In this document: piece by piece, positions 50,201-62,200 of the stretch
How the letters are laid out: every line of letters starts with the position of its first letter
Numbering within the stretch: position 1 is the first letter of the stretch
Source: Lumbricus terrestris
Taxonomy: Eukaryota; Annelida; Clitellata; Crassiclitellata; Lumbricidae
Reading direction: 5' to 3'
Assembly: GCA_949752735.1 (NCBI GenBank)
Contig: OX457039.1
Span: forward strand, 27,602,420-27,666,419
Length of the DNA: 64,000 bases
The notes under the pieces: model-generated
The model's input: only the letters and a program-made list of their open reading frames with translations
Told to the model about the DNA's origin: nothing
Database searches by the model: none
Program-made: the position numbers and the translations under genes

Positions 50201-53200
50201 CTCTATGAAACAGAACAGCCTGCGCAGCATATGTGTGTGCACAAGATGTGTGAGAAATGAGAATCCTTCCTTACAAACTCCTAGGTCAACGTCCTATCCA
50301 AGTCTTAGTCAACAGCAGACACTTTCGTGCAAAAGCAATGACTAAGAAAGTAAGACAGTCCAAAAACAAAAGAAGATTCATTCTGTTACTGAATACTGAT
50401 CAATGAATTTGCTACAAGGGTAAGCCAGTTGACAAACATAACTATGGATATAATTATAAATCCATAGAACACACAATCAATCATGTGGCCACCCATATGC
50501 GTATACGTAAATGAGAACAAACTGCATTAGGCCAAATGCAGTAAATTCCAATTGGAACAGGTAATTATTAAACATACAAAAACAGATGAGAGCTAATAGA
50601 TTATTATTTTATCTATTAACCTATATTCACATGCCACCATTTGCTAATGATACTCTTGAAAGATGTTCATAGACATCCTCGTCTAAATGCGGCAAGCATC
50701 TCCAGCAAAGATTGAAACTACAACCAGACTTTGTAAAAACAGTGACGTTCTCAAGGGCTCCGATACCTAAAAAAATCCTCTTATATAATTATAATTATTT
50801 TGCTGTAAAGAGCTCGTGACATTGTAAAAATGAATGTTTGCAGTATTACATCATGCAAATAATATATGATGCATACATTAATTGCAAATTACATAGACTA
50901 CGTCTGAATAGAAACGAGTCGACTAATCAGGAGCTCGATGAATTTTATCTAATCCGAAAACTTCTGTAGCGTCATCATTGTCAGTGCCATAATTACTATT
51001 TCATTTATTTATTTATTCGGTAAGCATATATTTCAGAACAATACAAACAAGTCACTGAAGTCAGTGAAAATAATAAAAGCTGGCTACACAGGGGAACCTA
51101 AAGCGGTGGTTGACCCCGCTAACCAAGACCCCTATGCAGTTTCATAATTACAGTCCTTTGGACAAAGACCATAAGTTGAGATTCAAAGGACATCACCCCA
51201 TCATATATGGTAAACAATTGAAGCAAACTATGAGACAGTAAAAGTAGCATGCTTATTATGCACCACATGTACTACAGTCTGAGGTGAGAATGCCCTGTGC
51301 GCAGACATTCCGGGCCATCACCTTCTGGCCAATGACACTTACAAATAATTTCAGGTAATGGGCCTGTAAACCACTTTTAGATGGATACCTAAGCCCATTG
51401 GTGACAGCACTGCGTAATACACTGTAATTTGTCTATATACAAGATATTTTCATTCAGGCCATTACCCTTAAATTTGCATTGCCACCAAATTATCATACTA
51501 CATCATTAGTGGTTGTTTAAGAAACCTGTGTTGCCACTTCTGGTATGCAGATACAAGATACAGCGCTCAGTGTGTTATCCCAACCTATCCTGAGGCTACT
51601 TCCTAAAACACTTTCATCACAGACATAAAGACGGAGTTGTGTCTGTTTCTTTAATCAGCTTCTTTAATCAATAGTTACACAAACGCTCACCAGTTGCTGA
51701 TAATTTTCCAGTCAGAGATGACAGCCTACAGTCAGAAACTCAACAGCAGATGATTGTATCATCATAGTATAATTTTATGTATATGCAGGCTTTGTTTTCC
51801 TTCAACAAGAATTCCGCTAAACAGGCCAGGGCAGTGATTTCACATGACCACAGCAGGAATAATAATAAGTCTTGCCACTGAACGCAATGCTTGCAAGTGA
51901 CAGCATGTCGCAATCATTGACGTTCTGAGCATTATTAGCAGGGAATACAGAAGTTGCTCACCTATATCAGTTAGATAAATATCAGTGAAATACAAGAGAC
52001 GGTGTAGAACAGATGAAATAGACAAAGCCGAATGTGGCACACGTTCACTCATTAAAGTTTAAAACCATGATAAAAGAGATAATGATGCTACTGTTAGTGA
52101 ACATATTCCTCTACAAACAAAGACATACTTACTTAAGTTTCGCAGCATATTCATTTTCGATGGAACTTCTTTCCTTTAGAAAATGCAAGAATTTCTCACA
52201 GAAATCGACTCCTTTTTGAGTGTATACAGACAGATTATCAAACTGGTCCTGAAAAATGAAAAATTATATTTCTGAACAATCCAGTTTTAAAATCCCATCT
52301 TAATAGAAGTATCAAATGTGCAGTATATTTTCAATTTATACATTCCTGCTTTGATCCATCATCAAACTGGTCCTGAAAAATGTATATTTCTGAACAAACC
52401 AGTTTGAAAATCCCCTGATTCCCCTCCTAACAGGAGCATCATGTGTGTGTGTGTGGTATATTTGCAATTTAGTCATTCCTAAGACACTGCTTTGATACAA
52501 TATCAAACTCGTCCTGAAAAAATTCAAATCACTAAGTTTATCCTAGTTGCAGACAGCATTTCAAATCTGGAGCTGAATATTGTCCAGATTTATTAACCAG
52601 TGTTATACACCAATAAATTCAACTGGTGGTAGGACTTTGTTGATAAGAAAAGCAAAAAAATCCAAAGTTGACTTAAGAGATAAGCTTGATACAGATTCAG
52701 ACATGAAGTCTAAACATATCATCAGAAGAAGAGAAGTTTGTTATATGGTTCAATCTATGAAGCAAATCTGGTATTATGCATGCAAACAAATCCACCCTAA
52801 ATCAAAAATTTCAATGCAAAACAAACTCTAGATATCTATGCATTGTTCCTACTTAGCACACACTAATTAAGACACACCGCAGAAGTGAATAATACTGAGT
52901 AAGTTTTAAAGTTTCACAATAATTTAAATTGACATACATTGGCAACAGAAGTGTGAGATACTACGGGTAAGCTAAATTGATTAAATGCTTCATCACTTCA
53001 CTAAACTCAACAGCACATCCTATACATATACATGATGTATTGTATATCAGTATGAAGAAACCGTCTGAAAAATTCACAAGACCTTCCTCAAGCTTATCCT
53101 CTAAGGACACTTCAGAGCACCAGGTTCAGAAAACAATAAAAATGTTCAGCATTCAGAAGATTGGAAATATCCATTAAAAAATTATATTTAATCTAAAGCA

Positions 53201-56200
53201 CATGTAATGAAATATTTCAATGAATCACACAATTTGAATTTTCAATGCCCAAAAGGATGCAAACCTATTAAGTACTGAATTCATAACAACTCACTGTATG
53301 TTGCCTGACAAATATATTAATAAAAGCAGAAAGGTCTCCCTTGCACCAAGTTCAGCATAAAAAAGTTAATCACGAAAACAGCGCTTAACAGTATTTTTGA
53401 ATTTAATATGAAGCCCTGTCATTCATTCATTCATTTGGTAACCAACATCAGCCCTGGCTTAAAATGACTGGATGCAGTGGATGGTCATGGATGGTGTCCA
53501 CGCACTGCCACTTATTACGCCACTTATTACGCCAGCGCAGCCTGGAACTGTTAAGAGGCGTCAAGGCATTTCTTTTTTACAAATCAAGCACTGACTATAA
53601 CTCATTTATACATGAGTATGTCACTCCCATACCTTTCAAGCATAGCATATCCAAAGTAAAGAGTTTGTTGTCCTTCATGCTTGATTTTTTTTAAACAGAT
53701 GTCTGCTTTACACAGAGGAATTAAGACTCTTTCTGGTTCACAGAGGCTAAATAATGCTCATCAAAAGCACATAAAATATCTACTAAACAGCATTGATAAG
53801 CAAATGGAGCACAAACCAAGCACTGCTTTGAGGTACTTGAAGGCTGGGTAACTACTAGTAGCGTAAACAGTCTTCATTAAGACATTACACAAATCATTTC
53901 GTTCACTAACCAAAACACTCAAATTGAATTTCCAATTTAGAGACCTATTGGAATTTTGCAATTCTGGCAAATTTGCCATATATCCCAATACAGTAGCTAT
54001 TTCCATTACCAGACAGAATGAATACAAGATAAATAGCAAATTAAAAAGACATCTATGTTCAAGACTCATAGACTTATGTGTGACACTGCAGTTGGACTGG
54101 GACCACCTCTGAGATGACTTCTTGAAAAGGTGCTGTAAAAATCCTTGAAATGAATAAATATAGTCTGTGAATTTTGACAATCACAATAGCTACAAAATTA
54201 CCTCTGCTCCACTGTGTACAAACATGTACACTTGCAAGTGCATTAGAAATTCAAAATAAATAATAATTATTCCAGAGAATAATTTATTTGAGCCTCAAGC
54301 GTGAACAGAGCTGTAACGTCTACAGAGTCACCAATTATGTCTGCCATGGACATTGGACAACAAGAAAGAGAGAACGGAGTAAATGCATCTATTGAAGCAG
54401 TACCTTGGAATAAAGAATAAGGGCAGTGTTTCACTGATGAAACACACACACACACATATAATATATCTAATTATCTATTATACATATATATTATATATAT
54501 ATATATTATATATAAGTTATATATAATAGTGGACAATATATATATATATATATATATATAGTTTACTCTTCTGAAGTTCTTTTCTAAATTGAGAGAAAAG
54601 GAGCCCAAAACAGTAAACAGATTCAATCGTCCTGTTAGAGATTAAAAAACATGTGCAACACTCTTTGACTCTCTTGGTAACCTAGATACTTACCAAACAC
54701 AGTGCAAATTTACCAGTCTACAGTGTGTTAAGCAATCAGCACCAGTGGCAGACTTATCTCAATTCACTTATGTATCCACAACAGAACTGATCAACCTTTA
54801 GAAGAGGTGGAGATAAGGCAAGCCACCTACTCAAGCCATCCCCTCCCCACGCCTCATATATTAGCAAACAGACAGGCACATACAGATTCAAACACGATAA
54901 GCCTCTATCGTCCCTTAGAACTGCAGGCGAACATACCCAAGGTATAAAAACCCATGTATCCACAACGAATTTTCCCAAAAAATTATTCTAACAAAACAGA
55001 AAACTAGCAACTGGTAAACTGCAACCTATTCAGACAACATGAAGTTTTTAGAAACAATAAAAAATATCTAAGCAACAAGAAAGCAGCTAAAAATTAAGCC
55101 TAATGTTAACCTAAATGCATGTAACAGATGGACATAGACAGTGAGACAGAAACACTAGCAGTCAGACATCAGGAAACAAACTCACCAATTGATATAAAAT
55201 CAAGAAAGGAAACATGCAGGGATACATAGAGGGGCACATTGACATTCTGACCTAATTAGTTAGTCTAATTCGCTCCTAGTCAAATTCAAACTAAAAACAT
55301 TCAAGTAAATCAGTTGTGGCCTTTGATTTTGCAAAACACAGGCTTAATCCTGTTTTCATATTTATAAGTTAATGTGCTCATAGACAAGGAACCCTTCGCT
55401 CTGCAACACAAGCTGAACATTCTGATTGTCCTATTGTCTCATCTTTCTGCAAATGAACATGGTAGCTTTGCAACAAATAGCTCTTCACATTGACTTAGAC
55501 AAGTTGCCAAGCAACCTGAAATGACACTTGTAAGCTTCTTGCCCTTTCACAGTCTCTATTTCATCACCAACCGAAGACCATTCCATTTGATTGTAAACTT
55601 AAACCATCATGTTGGGAGCATCTCTAAGTAGTATTCTATACAGACTACAGACGTGTGTAATGCAATCATGATCATGATCGAGTGTTATATCTGATGAAAT
55701 TCTATTGAAAATCTTCCCTCTGTTGCATAAGAACGTGTTTAGGACGAAGGTAAATGACAAGAGAACTCCTCTCAGAGGGGTTCTCCCTTTTCGGTCGCTC
55801 ATCGTCTCCTTGCTAAAACCAGCTTGTACGTAATTAGATTATGCGCGTCAACTGCTTGATTTTTTTCCGTTCACCGTTTCATCTTGTGCTTGTCCTTCTT
55901 GGATCAATAACATGATTGGCCGAACAGGGGCCCCACATTTTAGGGGCCCCCAAACACATGCGGGAAAGTTTATCCTTAAACTTTATTAGATTTTTAGCAA
56001 ATTTCTACCTAACAACTAAAAAAGTCATCTACTTTTTGGGAGGGAAATAATCCTTATATTCTACGAAATTTTTGACCAAACGACTAAAAAAGGTCATCAG
56101 AATTTTCGGCCGAATATCCTCAAAAAATTCCCAAACAGGACCCCCACATTTCTTAATCCGGCCCTGAATATAGCATTAAACCGCCATTTTGCTGTTCTGA

Positions 56201-59200
56201 AGTTCAGTTCCTAGGTTGGTTTCATCAAATGTGCAATGACAGTGAAAAATCAGTCAATACGGTTGAACATGAATTTAAGCATAGGGCAAAATAGAAAAAT
56301 CATACAATAAACGCATTTACCATATATTATTGCAGCATTCAGAAGAACTCATCCAAACGCACCCTCTGAGCTGACAACAAGTATGCAAGGTTTGAGTGAC
56401 AGTTGGTTCTCTCTCTCAATCAATCTAAATCAATACTCCATGTCACAAGGGGTTTGGAGATAGCCATCTCATGACAAAAGGTCAAACGTCACTGATTTCG
56501 TTTCAAAGTGCATGTTTACTTTTCTTAATACATATTGATAAACAAATAGCTGAATACTAACATCTAGATGATTAGTATGCAAGGCTCATCATAACTGCAT
56601 GCATATATTCAACACTTGTCAAGTTAACAGCCCACTCATCTGGTTATAATGGTAGGGACAGTTCCAACAGACGTTTCTAGTTTCTGGCCTAAGACTTTCT
56701 GGTGTAAGTTTTTCAGCTGGGTTCTTCAGCCCACGACTAAAAACGTTATTTATTAGCCTTTCCTCCTGTGCATGTCTGCTCTGCAGAGCCTGTTTTGGAT
56801 TTCAGGACATGGCTAAAAGCTAAGTTGCTTCATAAAAAATTTCCCCACAGGCTGCTGAATTATAGCTGCGTGATCATAGAGCTCTTAAGTTTGGATCATG
56901 TATCATTTCACATAAAAGCCACTTTCAATACATGCAAAGCGCATTAATTATCAAAGTGACATTTTAGACTTGTTTTAGATTTTACAGATCAACTTTCGTC
57001 TGCAAGACATCTCCAATTCCTCCGAATTGTCCTGCAAGAACCCAGCACGTGGCCTTCAAACTAATTTTCCTTATGCATCGATGTCCAGCATATTATTACA
57101 GGCTCAGGCTATGAACTTTAGAACAGACCTGAAGATGAGGAACAGAAAACTGAAGCATTTGCCTTTGACATGGATTTGTACACATTTGTAGTTTTTGGAA
57201 AGCAAATCAGTATCAATAATGATAATAAACAGACGATTCGTATATAAATGGCATCATAGTACAAGCAGTGCTGAAAATGGTTTATACTAAGTAAAACCAA
57301 TCCACTCCATAATTTCATGAAATGGAGTGATATGATGAATGATTGCAACTCTGTTCTGATTTCTAACCTAAGTATATATCATGTGAAAATGTACATGTAA
57401 CAGGTTACAGCATTGACAAAATTTTGCCACCTTTACAAGTTTGCATGGCATCATAACATATCTTTCTTTACCAGATATGTACGAGTAATTGAGGCAGGCA
57501 AGCAAATACATGCACATCCCGATTATTAATAGTCTCTACTTACACTATCACACAGCGAAAACTACATTACCATAAAAGATGTTGAATGTTAAATTTTTAC
57601 ATCTCAGGATCCTCAGCTAATAAAAGTGGGGCTTCAAGCGGCGAACTGACCAGAACTATGCACACCAGCTCTCTCTCCATTGACACGTTCTTTGATATTA
57701 CCTGGCACCCAAAGCACATCTTTTCACTGTCTAAAAACCAGTTTCTTTTCTTTCGCACTGGGAGCAGTGGAGCACCTTCAATTGGTGTACTGTGAGAAGC
57801 ACTAAATAAATTTATAGATAATTATTTATATATATAATACATTATTAGAGTGACACCCTATAAGAAAAAGAAATAACACCATTCCTACATTAACCGGAAA
57901 ATTGGGCCAAATGTTAAACTTTTGGGGAAAAAACAACCAGATAAAACTTTAATTGTGGCGCCACACACCAAAACCAGCATTAAGGTGATTTTTCTAACAT
58001 ATTGAGTTTGATATATCATTTCAAAGGTCTTGTCTCAGGCTTTGAAATGACACAAAAATTATTGCTCTAGCTTTATTCTAACCGAAAATAAAGGCAACAA
58101 GTGATCTAATTAAATTAATTAATTAATTAAAACAAAATAATATGCATATCAAGAGCATTAGAATACCTTAGTAACTTGTCTTTTTTTAAATAATAATGAT
58201 AATAATTTTTTTAAATTTTAGATTAAATTCTGTAAAAAAATTAAAATTCACTAACATACTATATCCCTAAAAATCTCTGACATGTAATTTCCGACTTAAT
58301 GCTGATTTCTGTCTGGACCGCAACAATTATGCATAGGGAATATTTATTTCAAATCATCCTAATGCTAACATCGTAAAACATTGTACTTTATAATGGTATA
58401 AACATTGTACTTTTATAACAGTCAGAAGCTCTCATAGTGGGAATATGAGTCTGTGAGTGCAGGTGGTAGAAAGCCTTGACCGGAGGTAATACTGAAATTT
58501 TCACCATGAATTTATGCCATCCCTATGTATTATCATCACCGGAACATAATGCAAAAGTACAAGACATTTACAGAAACAATTCTGCAAACACATAGCATCA
58601 TGGCTACCAATACGATCCACTCTAAATCCTCCAGTTCGAAGGGGTGGCAAACAAGCTGCACATGCAATGTCATGCATATTAATTCTCCTTCATAGTATGG
58701 GTTGCAAGCCATAGTCCCCGGCCAACTTTTCAAAACACATTACAAAATTTAATTTCAAAGCATGGTAATCCTGAACCGTTGGTAATCCTGAAGAATGCGT
58801 GCCTGTATATACAAAACAATATGGCTGTCAACGACTTAGCTAAAGCAGAGCGTGGCGACCTATCAGATGCATTGAGCTTCCACAGGAACTACGTCTACTT
58901 GCTGGGGTTATTACTGGAACATTTTTTACTAAACTCAAAACTGTCCTTTTTTGCCGTGCTAGAGTCGGGAGCGCTTCTGAGTAGTCGCCTTGAAGAAGCG
59001 CTATATAAATTCTTGAATGAATGAATGAATGATACAATGTGTTCAGTAAATAAGTAAACAATGCGAGATCTAAGTAAAACGGTCAGGTTAATAAACTTAT
59101 AAGTGAGGGAAAATATGCAGTAAATACGGGCGTTCATGTACAATCGGGGGACGTTATTTTTTCGCGTCAGGGTCGGTTAGGGTTCAGGTTAGGCGTCGTG

Positions 59201-62200
59201 AGGGTCGGTTAGGCTTAGTTTTAGGGTTAGTGCAGTCATTCTGCTGAGCGCTTTGCATGTTGCGATGCCGTCGATAGGATAGGTCGCTGCGCTCTAATTT
59301 TATTGCATTCGTTGGCAGACACTGTATGTAAGGTAATATAGACTGTATATAAGATAAGATAAGATAAGAATATTCTTTAATATACCAATTGCTATCCGCA
59401 TTTTGGTGTACATAAAAAGTATAATAAACAAACGTACATAATTTATGCACGAGATAAATGTCAAAGTCAAATGTCAATGTCAAAGTGTTTTAGAATAGCA
59501 TAAAATCCTAAGTCCAAATCCAATATAAATTTTAAAAAGAAGTTCTTTTAATGACGAACAATGTATTCTACACTTTGGTTTATATGGTATTATATTTAAA
59601 TACGATAAAGCATCCTTGTTATAAATGATTTCCTCGTTAGGTTGTCCGCCCTAGGAATGATTCGGTCATGTAGTCTTGGCCTCATGGAATAAGGCTGGGG
59701 CCTCAATGGTGGGAGGAGTGGGTTCAATACATGTCCTGGATTAAGTAGGAGGGCAGCGAAGAGCCTCCCGTCCGCCGTGCTACACAGAGCCTCGAATGTA
59801 GGATTGTCCTCAGGAAGGTAGTTCATTCGGATGAAACGGTGCAATATTGCCTGCAGTCTGCCGCGTTCCTGTTGCCCTGCAAAGCCCCACCATGCCGGGG
59901 CCGCATATAACATGCGTGCCACTGTGGTCATCCTACAAACGTCATGCAGGCTTGGTCCCTTGAGGCCGTGTGCAGTCATGATTCGCAAGGCATAAAGCGA
60001 CTGTCTTGCCTGGATGCATATTCGCCTGATATGGGCTTCAAACCCTAGGTTTTCAGTCACGACAACCCCTAAAATCGTCATACTTTGGACCCGAATAAGA
60101 CCCGGAATCTCTGCTGGACCGAACTGTAGCATTCCTCGTCCCGGACGGTGAACAACCATCTCCTGAGTCTTTCTTTGATTGAGAGTCAAGTTGCAGCGTT
60201 TGGCCCACTCCGTTACATGATCTAGTTCTTCCCTAATCGTGTCACTGTTGATGGCTGGTACCAACAGGTAAGTATCGTCAGCGTATTTGGCCATGCGGTT
60301 TCTGGGACGTACTGTTTTGAGTTTCGAAATGGCCGTTAGAAAGTTCAAAGGACCCAGACCAGATCCTTGAACAATGCTAGCGTTGATGTCAGCTGCATCC
60401 GAGACCAATCCATTGTATTTTGTTACATGTCTGCGGTTTGTGAGGAAGGTCACAATCCAGTTGTGTACACAGTCCGGAATGGGCAGTTCGGCCAATTGCT
60501 CCGCAAGATACGCATGTCTGACCATATCAAAAGCTTTAGAGAAGTCGAGAGCTATCAAGTGAACGTAAAGGTTGTCTTTGAGAAGCTCCAGAAGACCCTC
60601 AGTCAATGATATAAGGGCTGCGGTGGTAGATCCAGTGGGGCGGAAAGCATACTGATCTGAGAATTGATGGTTTGAGCAAGGATCCGTCAGAAAAGGAAAA
60701 ATGTTGCGTCCCCTCTTAGTACATGAACGCCTAAATACGTGTTATCATAAAATTATACACTAAGGAGCAGCACTCTATATAAGGGATTTCTTGGGCGGCC
60801 ATACTGTGTACATGGACAGGCACGCAGTCTTCGGGATTACCCAATGCATTTTGAGATCCACGCAATTTCTTAATTTTATTCCTTTTAATTACAATTATCT
60901 AACATATACCGTTTATTGCATATTTCTCACCCGTAACGAGTAAGTCTAAGAAACGGTAAACGTGTATTTTAGCGTCGTAAATTATTTTCACGCATATAAC
61001 GGCACAAAAAACGCCGTAAATTATTTCTGATAACGTACATTTCACCAAGAGATGCAACAGCACACTTAAAATTTGGTAAGAAGAAGAATATTGACAGAAA
61101 ATAGGTTTTTAAAATGTCACATTTCCCATGCGAAATCGCCGTTCGGATCGCCATTAAACCACAACATTTGCCCGGAAGTTGGGGTACGCGCACAAACCAT
61201 CGACGTATATTGGTCCATGCGACTATAAATAACGTGTACGTCAAGACTTCGGCCTAAGTTCAAAATGAGAAATGGAAGCTGTATGAAGGTATTTCTAGAT
61301 CTGAAATAGAAGCTGGGTTGACGAAAATGACGGGCAAGAAATAGAAGCTGGGTTGACGAAAATGACGGGCAAGAAATAGAAGCTGGGTTAATAAAAATAT
61401 TCTAGCTTAAATTGGAGCTGGATTCATGAAAATAATCATAATTGAAACAGAAGTTGGATTCATAAAACAGCTGATGCAATTAAAAAAGCTGGACTTTAAT
61501 GGAAATGGAAGTTGGATGAACGTTCTCTATAGATGAAGTAGAAGCTGGGTGATGGTTCTCTATAGGCGAAATGGAAGCTGGATGAAGGTTAGAGAAATAG
61601 AAGCTGGATGAATGTTACTTACTTATTTATTTTTTCCTGCTGTTTTATGCACGCATGCGCACGCAACTTCCGGAAAGGGTCATAATTGAATAACAACTTC
61701 GATCGGCGGTTTGTTATGACAAAATATTACAATTTTTCAATCGATTTCCTTCTTTTTAACGAATTCTAAGTATAATAATACATCAGTTAGGCAATAGCGC
61801 GTTGGCATAAACATTTTAAGACGCTTTTTGTGCCATTATAAGCGTGAAAATAATTTACGACGCTAAAATACACGTTTACCTAAGAAACTAATAATTACAT
61901 ACTTGAAGAAATTCTTACCTCACATGACTACACTTTTTTACCTCTGACTTGTACATGTGCAGCTTTCAGCAAGCACGAAATGTAATAATAATGTCAAACC
62001 AAATTAGACCAAACACGTGCAAAAGCTGTATGCGCCTGTGGACCATCTAATGAAATCCGGTATCATGGAAAATCCGGGATCAACTGAGGGATCGACCACG
62101 ATTGATAAGAAACTGATAAACCTCAGTTTATACATTTCTAATTAATCCATTTACAATTTATACAATTTACTGTATACTTACCCAAAGCTCAGTTCCCCAA

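Larger units (their letters stand above)
52249..62181 (-). other. Intron 1 of the CIP4-like gene (9.9 kb)
   Basis: It contains two extra copies of the exon-2 acceptor (about 52360-52530), a CATTC-repeat-headed repeat near 53425, TA/AC microsatellites at 54440-54560, a hAT-end fragment at about 55925-56166, a LINE/SINE tail at 58922-59032, a Jockey-like LINE at 59348-60736 and a DNA transposon at 60955-61880. I see no host exon between 53.5 and 58.9 kb. Confidence 0.8.

Noticed and set aside
52034..52219. Plus-strand ORF over exon 2
   Set aside because: Antisense of the F-BAR exon.
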